Of a stretch of DNA of 64,000 nt, positions 27,113-35,040 are shown piece by piece. Where the stretch lies: positions 62,001-126,000 of the forward strand of contig NZ_AKJK01000005.1 of NCBI RefSeq assembly GCF_000282375.1, read 5' to 3'. This DNA is from Pseudomonas sp. GM50. GTDB lineage: Bacteria; Pseudomonadota; Gammaproteobacteria; Pseudomonadales; Pseudomonadaceae. Below the pieces are notes generated by a model that was not told where the DNA came from, ran no database searches, and saw nothing but the letters and a program-made list of their open reading frames with translations. Every line of letters begins with the position of its first letter. Within the stretch, counting starts at the first letter, position 1. A program made the position numbers and the translations under genes.

Positions 27113-27308
27113 CGCCTTCAGCCTCTACGTCTCAGGTGAAGCTTGTAGCCTCGAACTACAACCCTCAGTCCATCAGTAAAACATAGAGGTTATCAAACAA
27201 CAGAGGTTAGGTTCAGGGTCTCAAGAGGTCCGCCCTAATCCCAATCAAATTGTTGGCTGGCTCAATCTGCCAGTTAGGGATACAGAGCGCGCAGTTGCTG
27301 GCATTCGG
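27113..27308. other. Short intergenic stretch within the element
   Basis: 196 bp between the TOTE gene start and the end of the 91-aa gene. It probably carries the TOTE promoter; no clear motif is recognised. Confidence 0.4.
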
Positions 27309-27584
27309 CTAACGTTGAAAATTCCAGGATTTTCCTAGGCGCAGAGTGATCAGGCTTGTGGTCAGCAGGTAGTAGTAGCGCGTCGATTTCGAGTTTGAGT
27401 TCATGTGGTGGTTCAAAAACCAAACGAGATGCTTTCTTTGCCATGTCCATGGATTATCTCGGTTCCAGCGTTCAGAAATGGCTGCTTGAATAGTCTTTGC
27501 CTGGCGGATGTGACGTTCTCGTGTGGCATGTGCTCCAGTCAGTACCCCAGCCAAGAAGATCTCCATATCGAATGGTTTACTCAT
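27309..27584 (-). CDS. 91-aa protein coupled to a recombinase (unknown)
   Basis: Basic protein starting MSKPFDMEIFLAGVLTGAHA, with WNRDNPWTWQRKHLVWFLNH in the middle and an Arg/Trp-rich tail. No domain is recognised. Its ATG overlaps the stop of the upstream recombinase (ATGA, 27581-27584), so it is translationally coupled and probably works with it, for example as an accessory or directionality factor. That role is inference. Confidence 0.6.
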   Translation of the reverse strand: MSKPFDMEIFLAGVLTGAHATRERHIRQAKTIQAAISERWNRDNPWTWQRKHLVWFLNHHMNSNSKSTRYYYLLTTSLITLRLGKSWNFQR

Positions 27585-28561
27585 ACACGACCACCGATAT
27601 ACGCCGATACCACGTCGATTCGACCGTGTCCCAGCTCATAGCTGATTTGTAAGCGTGCCTCTCGATCAAGGCGTGGATCGAGGCGCCTGCCCCTGCCACC
27701 GTTGATGGGCGCTAGGTGATGGGTGATCTGCTCATAGCGTTCGCATGCATAAGCCGCGCGCAATTCGTGGAAGCCTTTGAGGTTGTGCGTATGGAGGATG
27801 TCTCGGGCGGGGCGTATGACACTCGGTTGGAAATCGAGGTAGCTCTCGTTCGGTGCCAGCAGGTTGCGGCTACCGTCGGGAGAGACCTGTTCGGCGTACC
27901 TGAGCGCTTCGCGAATATGGTCATCCACCCTGATCCAACGAGGCGCGGTTGCGCCGCCGCGGCCACCTTTGGTGCCGTCCTGGATGTTGATCTTGTCGTA
28001 GTGTTCAGCTTCTCTTCGCAGGCGCGGAAGGTCGGCCAAGATGGCCTCGCGCAAGCGCATGCCGGTGGCTCGCGCCAACTGGGCGATGGCCGCCGCGCGC
28101 GGCATTTGGTGTTCGCAGAGCACGTCGACGATCCGCTTCACGTGTTCGTGGTCTTGGCCTTGCGGCACCGAGCAACGAACACTGTTCCGCCGCATTCCCA
28201 GCGTCTTGCTCGGACTCGGCACTTTCACATACTGATCACCGCGAAGTGCGGCCATGGTTCGGTTTACGCTGGACAACCGGTTTTGCGCGGTGGCGATGCT
28301 AATGGCGCCTTGTTCAACTTGGTCACACAGATGACCGGCGTAGTCCAGCAAGGTCCGCCAATCAATTTGCCTCGCATCATTAAACCCGGGCCCATCCTCA
28401 GACCGACACCATCGTACAAATGCCAGCCAACGATCACTATGCGCTTTGACGGTCCCGTAATGCCCTCCGCCGAACATGTCTTTTAACGCCTGCGGCCCGG
28501 CATAACTCAGTTGTCGTCCATACCCAAAATTCCGCCCGTCCCGTCTACCTACCAGTGCCAT
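27581..28561 (-). CDS. Tyrosine-recombinase-like integrase (Integrase_1 type)
   Basis: A 326-aa protein with a SAM-like core-binding N-terminal half and a tyrosine-recombinase C-terminal half. Readable residues are Arg in ATGMRLREAI, the FHELRAAYACERY box and the terminal Tyr in ELGHGRIDVVSAYIGG. It is distinct from the P4-type integrase at 31699. The ATG at 28561 is chosen over a TTG two codons earlier because AGGAG lies 9-10 bp upstream. It leads a two-gene unit with the 91-aa protein. Confidence 0.8.
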   Translation of the reverse strand: MALVGRRDGRNFGYGRQLSYAGPQALKDMFGGGHYGTVKAHSDRWLAFVRWCRSEDGPGFNDARQIDWRTLLDYAGHLCDQVEQGAISIATAQNRLSSVNRTMAALRGDQYVKVPSPSKTLGMRRNSVRCSVPQGQDHEHVKRIVDVLCEHQMPRAAAIAQLARATGMRLREAILADLPRLRREAEHYDKINIQDGTKGGRGGATAPRWIRVDDHIREALRYAEQVSPDGSRNLLAPNESYLDFQPSVIRPARDILHTHNLKGFHELRAAYACERYEQITHHLAPINGGRGRRLDPRLDREARLQISYELGHGRIDVVSAYIGGRV

Positions 28562-28663
28562 GATCAAACTCCTCTCGAAGCCAAACCTTTAAAACTTCCC
28601 CACGTCATCCCGCCAAGAATGTTGAGTGTTATCAGGGATCAAGGCCCCTGCGACCAGTGAGGG

Positions 28664-28825
28664 TTGTCCACTAACGCGGGACTGGCGGCTCTTTACGACC
28701 GGGAGCTTGGGCATCTCATGATCTGGCCTCCTGAGCACTCCCGAAGATGGCGGGTGGAGGCTGCACTGGCTGACGAGACCAAGCGCCGCGAGATCCTGAG
28801 TCAGGTGAAGGCAGTGATGCGATGA
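28664..28825 (+). CDS. Possible small protein or gene remnant (53 aa)
   Basis: From a TTG at 28664 the frame reads AGLAALYDRELGHLMIWPPE and ends ILSQVKAVMR. Its composition is protein-like and it has charged helices, but there is no good ribosome site and no recognised family. It may be the tail of a larger lost gene. Confidence 0.3.
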   Translation: MSTNAGLAALYDRELGHLMIWPPEHSRRWRVEAALADETKRREILSQVKAVMR

Positions 28826-28847
28826 TTGGGGTATGCCTGACTGTCAG

Positions 28848-29165
28848 TCAGGTGCAGTCCATTCCATGGGCTGCGGCACCATCATCTGCATCGCTGTTGC
28901 TGGTGACTCCGGTGTTTGTCACGCCGATTGTCACGAGGGGGAATGCCGCAAAGCCTTGTACGAGTTGGGCTGCAGCAGCGGTAGGAGCGCCCGTCTCTTT
29001 CCGGGAAAAAGAGACGGGCGCAGGTTGGCGCAAGGAAATGGCCACGCGGATAGGTTGCTGCAGGGCAGCTATGAAGGGGGATGAGTTGCCGCAGTGGGCA
29101 CACTGGTAAAAGTAGGCATCCATCACATCGCTGTGACCGTGCGAGCCGCCGGACGCTAATCGCAC
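28848..29165 (-). CDS. Doubtful small protein
   Basis: The minus-strand frame contains MDAYFYQCAHCGNSSPF, with one CxxC, and continues to 28848. The plus strand is open across the same stretch in two frames, so the coding strand is uncertain. No family is recognised. Confidence 0.22.
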   Translation of the reverse strand: MRLASGGSHGHSDVMDAYFYQCAHCGNSSPFIAALQQPIRVAISLRQPAPVSFSRKETGAPTAAAAQLVQGFAAFPLVTIGVTNTGVTSNSDADDGAAAHGMDCT

Positions 29166-29258
29166 TTTGGGAGAACCACCACGGTTGGCGTAGCCTTAAA
29201 GGTTCTGGCTACCTGGGTTGCTGTCAACGACAGCGCTTTGCCCGATCTTTTCTACGCC

Positions 29259-29348
29259 TGTGGATAATTCGGGTCAAGACTCGAATTTTTGGGAGTTCTG
29301 CGGCTGTGGATGAAATTATCCACCGGTGGAAATCAGTGGTTTTCCACA
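29259..29348. promoter_or_regulatory. Cluster of four DnaA-box-like sites
   Basis: TGTGGATAA (29259-29267), TGTGGATGA (29305-29313), TTATCCACC (29316-29324) and TTTTCCACA (29340-29348) lie within 90 bp. The first is a perfect DnaA box and the others differ at one position. No replication-initiator gene is nearby, so an origin role is open. Confidence 0.55.
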
Positions 29349-29381
29349 GACACTTGTGTGGGCTTTAGATTTTTTAAGTGA

Positions 29382-29426
29382 GGTCCATCCAAGCAGGGCG
29401 GCTTTGCAGCCCTGCTTGGATGGACC
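29382..29426. repeat. Long perfect inverted repeat (18-bp stem, 9-nt loop)
   Basis: GTCCATCCAAGCAGGGC at 29383-29399 pairs exactly with GCCCTGCTTGGATGGAC at 29409-29425, plus a further G-C pair outside. No T run follows on either strand, so it is not a standard terminator. Confidence 0.8.
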
Positions 29427-29442
29427 CGCGTGGACAAGCGGA

Positions 29443-29605
29443 TCATCGAGATTTCGAGAACGTACGCTTACTTTGCTGCGCCGCGATTGGCTTTTGGCCG
29501 TGTGACATTCGTGCAGAGTCGTGAGGAGTGACATCCTCCTGCTGATGGGTGACTGGGAATCGGCTCCACCAGTTCATGATCAGTCTCCGCTCGTCGAGTT
29601 GCGTG
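29443..29605 (-). pseudogene. C-terminal remnant of a P4-type integrase
   Basis: The minus frame reads QLDERRLIMNWWSRFPVTHQ followed by QEDVTPHDSARMSHGQKPIA. This parallels the C-terminus of the intact integrase at 31699-33021 (FIEERRLIMNWWSRYLEANR, EHITPHEFANQTGTN). Only about 55 residues remain. It indicates an earlier integration or duplication event within the island. Confidence 0.75.
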
Positions 29606-29700
29606 CGACTATGGAAGACTGAGTACAATCCCCGCACGTATGTCTTTTCTTCGACCTTTTGCAGCTACGTGAAGCAGGCTGATCATTTAGGAAGTCTTTG

Positions 29701-31689
29701 ATGTCACTCAATCCCCACACCCTTGAAGACCTGCCCTCGCTGGTTGAATCTGTCGAGCTCGAATGCAAGCTCGCTCAGGGGCAGGATGGGAAGGGAGAGT
29801 TGCCTAAGGATTTCTGGTTAACCTACTCCGCTTTTGCTAACACTCAGGGTGGGGTAGTACTGCTAGGCGTGCGCGAGAAGGATGGGCGGTTCAGCGTTGC
29901 AGGCCTATCAAATATCGAGAAAGTACGTACTGACCTGTTCAATACCCTCAACAATCCGGCCAAGGTCAGTGTCAATCTGCTGACTGACCGGGAGGTGGTC
30001 GTCAGAGAGCTGGAGGGCAAGCAGGTACTTGAAGTGAAAATCCCGGCAGCTTCGCGTAAGCAGAAGCCGGTATTTCTCAATGGTCAGCCGCTAGGTAACA
30101 CTTATCGTCGATTACATGAGGGTGATCGGCGTTGCTCTGAGGAAGATGTTCGCCGCATGTTCGCAGAGCAAGTGGAGGACTGTCGGGACGAGCGGATTTT
30201 GCCGAATTACGACTTCGCGGACATTGATCCGGACAGTCTGCGTATCTACCGCCAGATGCTTAGCGACATAAAACCAGGCCATCCAGCGCTGGAGCACCAA
30301 GGGATTGAGTTTCTCCGACAGATAGGAGGTTGGCGTAAGGACCGCGCGAACGGAGTCGAAGGGCTGACTCTGGCAGGTTTACTCATGTTCGGACGCTGGC
30401 TTTCGATCCAAGAGAGTGTGCCGCATTACTTTGTGGACTATCAGGAGCGGCCGTACGCCAAAACAGAACTACGTTGGGTGGATAGGCTCGTCCCTGATGG
30501 AACCTGGTCAGGAAATCTGTTTGATTTCTACCGGCGGGTTTATCGCAAGTTGGTTGAGGACTTAAAGGTACCGTTCGCTCTCAAAGGTGATCAGCGCCAG
30601 GATGACACACCGGTACATGAAGCTCTGCGCGAGGCTTTGGTTAATACCTTGGTCCATGCCGACTATACCGGGCGGGTTTCTGTGTTAGTCGTGAAACGTC
30701 CTGACTTGTTTGGTTTTCGCAATCCTGGCGGCTTACGTTTACCCCTTGAGCAGGTGTTGCAAGGTGGTACCAGCGATTGCCGGAACAGGCTAATGCACCA
30801 AATGTTTCTTCTCATCGGCCTTGGCGAGCGTGGTGGTTCTGGGGTTCCAAAAATCTACAGCGGGTGGCGCAGCCAGCATTGGCGACCGCCAGCCCTTTAT
30901 GAAAAGCCCGAGCCCGAGCAAACCCTTCTTGAGCTTCGCATGTTGGACTTGCTTCCAGAAGGGGTGGTGGAGCAGTTACGAGAGCGATTTGGGGTTCGTT
31001 TCGAGAGCTTGGAACATACTGCCAGGTTGATTTTGGCCACGGCCGCGATTGAGCGGGTGGTCAGCCATAATCGTCTCCTTGAGATTTGTGATACTCATGC
31101 TCATGACTTGAGCCAACTGCTTGCGCGGTTGGTACGCGAGGGATTCCTTGTGCCCGACGGGCGCTCGCGGGGCATGATTTATCACCTGCCAGGTGAGCAA
31201 CTGCCTACGCCGGAGCAAGTGTTCGCAGGTCCGCTACAGAGCTCCGAACATTACGCCGGCAGCTCCGAACATAACAGGGCTAGCTCCGAACATAACGCAG
31301 GTAGCTCCGAACATAAGGTCGAGCTGGATATGCAGCGAAACGATGATGGCTGCTTGTTGAGCGATCATATTGACGCGCCGCTGATCGATGCTTTGGACAG
31401 GCTTGATGCAGGGTTTCGAGAAAAGCTCGAAATACTGGCTGAGGAGCCGCGCAATCGAGAGCGCATGCAAAAGGATCGTATGCAACAGGTGATTATCACC
31501 CTATGCAAGGAGCACTATCTGACGCTCAACGTGTTGGCTAATTTGGTAAAGCGCAGCCCAGATGCCCTCCGTCAGCAGTACCTGAATGGAATGGTGAAAA
31601 GTAGGCAGATTCAGTTGGCATTTCCGTCCAAGCCGACTCATGAAAGGCAGGCGTACAAAGCGTACGTTGGTGGGCAGGACGAGGAGTAG
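29701..31689 (+). CDS. AlbA_2 (Schlafen-like) / HATPase_c_4 protein
   Basis: A 662-aa protein. The N-terminal AlbA_2 domain shows ESVELECKLAQGQDGKGELP and FANTQGGVVLLGVREKDGRF. A GHKL-type ATPase-like region follows with EALREALVNTLVHADY (around residue 314) and FRNPGGLRLP. Its C-terminal linker carries four SSEH motifs spaced exactly seven residues (514, 521, 528, 535), then a helical tail. Such proteins are often called putative transcriptional regulators and are common in conflict islands. The ATG at 29701 is preferred over an adjacent TTG. It faces the integrase gene, which ends 9 bp later on the other strand. Confidence 0.8.
   Translation: MSLNPHTLEDLPSLVESVELECKLAQGQDGKGELPKDFWLTYSAFANTQGGVVLLGVREKDGRFSVAGLSNIEKVRTDLFNTLNNPAKVSVNLLTDREVVVRELEGKQVLEVKIPAASRKQKPVFLNGQPLGNTYRRLHEGDRRCSEEDVRRMFAEQVEDCRDERILPNYDFADIDPDSLRIYRQMLSDIKPGHPALEHQGIEFLRQIGGWRKDRANGVEGLTLAGLLMFGRWLSIQESVPHYFVDYQERPYAKTELRWVDRLVPDGTWSGNLFDFYRRVYRKLVEDLKVPFALKGDQRQDDTPVHEALREALVNTLVHADYTGRVSVLVVKRPDLFGFRNPGGLRLPLEQVLQGGTSDCRNRLMHQMFLLIGLGERGGSGVPKIYSGWRSQHWRPPALYEKPEPEQTLLELRMLDLLPEGVVEQLRERFGVRFESLEHTARLILATAAIERVVSHNRLLEICDTHAHDLSQLLARLVREGFLVPDGRSRGMIYHLPGEQLPTPEQVFAGPLQSSEHYAGSSEHNRASSEHNAGSSEHKVELDMQRNDDGCLLSDHIDAPLIDALDRLDAGFREKLEILAEEPRNRERMQKDRMQQVIITLCKEHYLTLNVLANLVKRSPDALRQQYLNGMVKSRQIQLAFPSKPTHERQAYKAYVGGQDEE
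31240..31323 (+). repeat. Four 21-bp in-frame repeats encoding SSEHxxx
   Basis: AGCTCCGAACAT recurs at 31240, 31261, 31282 and 31303, a regular 21-bp period, inside the AlbA_2/HATPase gene. Confidence 0.9.
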
Positions 31690-31698
31690 GCTAACGGC

Positions 31699-33021
31699 CT
31701 ACTCCCTCAAGCGGCTTTTCGCCTTGAGCCGCGTGACGTTCGTCCCGGTCTGGTTTGCAAACTCGTGTGGAGTGATATGCTCCTGCCGGTTGGCCTCTAG
31801 GTACCGGCTCCACCAGTTCATGATCAGCCTACGCTCCTCGATGAACTCAGCCTTGTGAATGTAGGCGGCGCGGACGTTGTTGCGTTCCTTGTGGCTCATC
31901 TGCCTTTCAATGGCGGTCTCGGACCACAGTCCTGACTCGATCAGTGCGCTGCAGGCCATCGAACGAAACCCATGCCCGCAGATTTCGGTTTTGGTGTCAT
32001 AGCCCATTTTTCTGAGTGCGCTGTTCACCGTGTTTTCAGACATGGGTTTCCAGGGCTTGGCGTCGCCTGCAAACACCAGGTCGAATTTGCCGGTGAGGAC
32101 GTGGATCTGTTCAAGCAGAGCCACGGCTTGCGGCGATAAGGGTACAAGGTGGATGTCCCCGGCCATCTTCGTACCCCTTGTTGAAAAGGGTACTCCGTCC
32201 AACGCGGGTCGAGTGTCGGGTATCTCCCAAGTGCCGCGCTTAAGGTCGAATTCGCTCCAGCGGGCGAAGCGCAGTTCGCTGGAGCGTACGAACACATGCA
32301 GCGAGAGCATGACCGTCAGCCGGGTAAGTATGCGGCCTTTGTAGGTGTCGATACGCTCCTGCAATTCAGGCAGACGCGATAAGGGTAGAGCGGGCCGATG
32401 AATCACTCTTGGGGCTTTGATCAAGCCTTCAAGGTCGTAGGCAGGGTTTGCCGTGATCTGCCGAGAACGCTTCGCCTCGCGCATAATGCTTTGCAGGTAG
32501 TTTTGTACCCTTAAAGCGACGTCAATCGTGCCGCGCTTCTGGATCGCTTCCAGAGGTTGCATCAGGTCATGGGTGTCCAGATCGACAATGGAGCGAGCAC
32601 CGATCAGTGGGAAGACATGGGCTTTGAGGCGGCTCAGAACCGTCTTTGCATGACCCGGTGCCCATTTGGCAGACATCGCTTTGTGCCATTCCAGTGCAGC
32701 GCTTTCAAAGGTTCGGCCTTTGATTGCGGCCTGCGTCTTGGTTTGGTATTTGTTCTCTATGGGGTCGATGCCTTCCGCCAACATCCGCTTGACCGCCAGA
32801 CGCTTGTTGCGCGCATCGGCGAGGCCGACCACGGGATAGCTGCCGAACGAGGTCAGTCCTTCGCGTCCATCAGGTTTGACATACCTGAGACGCCAGCCTT
32901 TACGGCCATTGGGCTGGACAAGAAGGTAGAGGCCGTCGCCGTCGAAAAGCTTGTAGGCGCGGTCGGTGGGCTTGGCTGAGCGGCAAGCCGAATCGGAGAG
33001 TGGAGCAGTGGTGCGCGACAT
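31699..33021 (-). CDS. P4-type tyrosine integrase (DUF4102 family)
   Basis: A 440-aa site-specific recombinase. The N-terminal DUF4102 domain (LSDSACRSAKPTDRAYKLFD, then GLYLLVQPNGRKGWRLRY) is followed by a SAM-like region and a catalytic domain. That domain has Arg in SSELRFARWSEFD, His/Arg in CGHGFRSMACSALIESG, and His/Tyr in MSHKERNNVRAAYIH. Integrases of this type target tRNA 3' ends, and the gene lies 171 bp from tRNA-Thr. It is the likely driver of the 24518-33215 element. Confidence 0.93.
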   Translation of the reverse strand: MSRTTAPLSDSACRSAKPTDRAYKLFDGDGLYLLVQPNGRKGWRLRYVKPDGREGLTSFGSYPVVGLADARNKRLAVKRMLAEGIDPIENKYQTKTQAAIKGRTFESAALEWHKAMSAKWAPGHAKTVLSRLKAHVFPLIGARSIVDLDTHDLMQPLEAIQKRGTIDVALRVQNYLQSIMREAKRSRQITANPAYDLEGLIKAPRVIHRPALPLSRLPELQERIDTYKGRILTRLTVMLSLHVFVRSSELRFARWSEFDLKRGTWEIPDTRPALDGVPFSTRGTKMAGDIHLVPLSPQAVALLEQIHVLTGKFDLVFAGDAKPWKPMSENTVNSALRKMGYDTKTEICGHGFRSMACSALIESGLWSETAIERQMSHKERNNVRAAYIHKAEFIEERRLIMNWWSRYLEANRQEHITPHEFANQTGTNVTRLKAKSRLRE

Positions 33022-33122
33022 AAGGGTACTCCCCCTTTATCGAATTACCTTACCCCTAACATTACCCCTAAAGCGGCTGGAATCCACCAGATTTTGACGT
33101 AACCCGACAGAACGCCAAAACG

Positions 33123-33150
33123 AAAAAACCCGCCAGAAGGCGGGTTTTTC
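33123..33150. terminator. Terminator-like hairpin between integrase and tRNA-Thr
   Basis: AAAAAACCCGCC pairs with GGCGGGTTTTT around AGAA, with T/A runs on both sides, so it could act on either strand. Confidence 0.7.
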
Positions 33151-33153
33151 GGG

Positions 33154-33187
33154 GGTTCCAGAGATTTTGAAAGCCTTCTCTGGAACC
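33154..33187. repeat. 11-bp inverted repeat beside the attachment site
   Basis: GGTTCCAGAGA (33154-33164) pairs exactly with TCTCTGGAACC (33177-33187), ending 5 bp before the tRNA 3' end. It could be an integrase arm site or the stem of a tRNA-proximal terminator. Confidence 0.6.
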
Positions 33188-33192
33188 TTGTA

Positions 33193-33268
<76 letters not shown>

Positions 33269-33789
33269 GTGTTGGGCGACGATTATAGCGATTGGGTTGG
33301 TTCTGTAAACCCCTGAATTCAGACTATTTTTGCGCAGGCTTTCGGTCAGGCGCGAACCAGCACTTTCTTGAGTTTCTGGAGGGCGCGTCAGGTTCGGCTG
33401 TTTTTCAGGGCGCGCAGTTGGGCTTCTGCGGATTCGGCGCGTTGCAGGGCGGCGGGTGAGGTGGTTTTCGGTGTCGGTGACGGGGTGGCTGAATTTGTGG
33501 CCAGGCCAGGTTGCATGGCGAGATTCGGCGCTCGTAGCAAGGGCTGTTGCAAGGCGCAATTTTCCACTATGGGTGTCCGGTATTCGGCGGTTATGTCGTT
33601 TTGATGAAATGCTTATGCACAATGGACTAGGGGCGATTGCCTGTTCATTACGATTTTGTAGACTGGTTCTCATTTGTCCGCAAATGCCTGTTTTGCGGGT
33701 TTTTTATTTGTGTGAACAAAAAATGACCAGTCGAGTTTAACGCCTAAAACAGCGTGGATATTGGATCCACGATAATTCCATCAACAGAG
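33269..33789. other. Intergenic region right of tRNA-Thr
   Basis: No secure gene. A minus-strand frame at about 33360-33550 ends LRALKNSRT then TGA and continues in frame with RALQKLKKVLVRA, possibly a decayed short gene. A TTATCCACA (33790-33798) resembling a DnaA box lies at the edge. Confidence 0.4.
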
Positions 33790-35040
33790 TTATCCACAGG
33801 CTGTGGTTGTTTGAGGGCGTTCTGCCAGGAGCAAAAAATTGCGCGGTGTGAGTGGGGTTTCACAGAAGGTGCCGAGGCGAACGGCGTAACCCTGCTCAAT
33901 GAGGAAAAGTGCCCGATCAAGTACCAGCCACAGCTCCAGCGGCCGTCGGAAAAGGCCTCGCAGCAGCTCCAGGTTGCGCACTTCGGCTAATCGCTGCCAA
34001 CCGGCGGCTTGCAGTGTAGTCCAATCTGGCGCACCGACTGTGGATAAGTCTTTGAGTGCAGCCAGGTCGCGGCAGTAATCGGCGAAAGGTTTGTCCAGCC
34101 AGGCACTGGGCAGGGAAGGGGTTGGCAGGTATTCATCGACGCCGCGCAGTTGTCGTTGCAGCAGGTCGAACGCCAGGCGCCGGGCCATGGAGGTGTCGCG
34201 CTGGCGTCGGACACGAGCGCCGGCGGTGACGGTTTCGCTCATTGGCAGCGCAAGATCATCGAGGGAAAGGTGTAGGCCGGAGCGCTCAGCCGCGCAGGAA
34301 AGCGGCTGATAGGTATTCAGGCTGATCCGGTTGTAGCAGCACGGTGCGATGGCCAGTTGTTTGCAACCGGCGGCGCTGGCGAGCTGGATCAGTCGCACAT
34401 GCAGATCGCCGCAGGCGTGCAGCGCGACCGGCGTGTGATCGGCGTTCAATAGAGAGGCTGCGGCAGGCGCGAGTACATCCTGCTCGACATGCAGTGCATG
34501 CAATTGATGACGCTGGCTGAGTGCCTGGCCGCTGGCGACCAGCGCCGGGTCGTATTCCAGGCAAGTCAGCTGTTGCCCGGTTTGCAGCAGGCGTCGCCCC
34601 AAATGGCCTTTGCCCGAACACCAATCCAGCCAATGCGTCGGCGCTTGAGCAAACTGCAGGCGACCGGCGAACGCTTCAATCTGCTGCCATTTGCGTCCCG
34701 GCACATCCACATTCAAGCGATGGCCTGCCGCTTCAAGTGCGCGAGCCGGCAATTCACCCACCGCGCTCAGTTCAGCAGACATCGCTGCCAATGAAGCAAA
34801 TGGCTCCGGCGCATCAAGCAAACAAGGTTGGTTATGACTGCTTTCCGCATCCTCCAGCGACCGCCCGCGTAGCCATAACGCCAACTCCGGGTAGGACGCT
34901 TCCCAAGGCAATTGCAGATGAGTAAACGGTCGAGGCTTCCACAGCGCCTGATGCTCGATCAGAAAAGCATCCAGCGCGGTGAAACGGGCGAGCAGGGCCT
35001 CGCCCGTCAGCACGCAGGAGTCAACGCCCTTGGCAGGCAT
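33790..35040 (-). CDS. SAM-dependent methyltransferase (METTL25/Methyltransf_32-like)
   Basis: A 416-aa protein with a Rossmann methyltransferase core. WLDWCSGKGHLGRRLLQTG is the SAM-binding motif I, LTCLEYDPALVASG is motif II, and ALHACGDLHVRLIQLA and AIAPCCYNRI are characteristic of the Methyltransf_32 group. It overlaps the upstream ABC permease gene by 20 bp, so it is translated from the transporter operon. The target molecule is unknown. Confidence 0.85.
   Translation of the reverse strand: MPAKGVDSCVLTGEALLARFTALDAFLIEHQALWKPRPFTHLQLPWEASYPELALWLRGRSLEDAESSHNQPCLLDAPEPFASLAAMSAELSAVGELPARALEAAGHRLNVDVPGRKWQQIEAFAGRLQFAQAPTHWLDWCSGKGHLGRRLLQTGQQLTCLEYDPALVASGQALSQRHQLHALHVEQDVLAPAAASLLNADHTPVALHACGDLHVRLIQLASAAGCKQLAIAPCCYNRISLNTYQPLSCAAERSGLHLSLDDLALPMSETVTAGARVRRQRDTSMARRLAFDLLQRQLRGVDEYLPTPSLPSAWLDKPFADYCRDLAALKDLSTVGAPDWTTLQAAGWQRLAEVRNLELLRGLFRRPLELWLVLDRALFLIEQGYAVRLGTFCETPLTPRNFLLLAERPQTTTACG

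Larger units (their letters stand above)
28562..29700. other. Accessory 1.1-kb region with remnants and structured DNA
   Basis: Holds a possible short coding remnant (28664-28825), a patch open on both strands that cannot be assigned (about 28833-29165), a DnaA-box cluster (29259-29348), an 18-bp-stem hairpin (29382-29426) and an integrase C-terminal remnant (29443-29605). A frame ending VLATWVAVNDSALPDLFYAC before 29267 looks protein-like but has no start. Confidence 0.45.

Noticed and set aside
28833..29165. Small genes on both strands in the element
   Set aside because: Several frames are open on both strands, but none has a decisive ribosome site or family match. Only a low-confidence entry is given for the minus frame.
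33360..33604. A short minus-strand gene right of tRNA-Thr
   Set aside because: The readable frame lacks a sound start and has an in-frame TGA before a continuing protein-like tail. Too weak for a call; it may be a decayed gene.
33790..33798. A chromosomal origin at the single DnaA box
   Set aside because: A lone TTATCCACA inside the methyltransferase end is expected by chance; no cluster or dnaA/dnaN genes are present.
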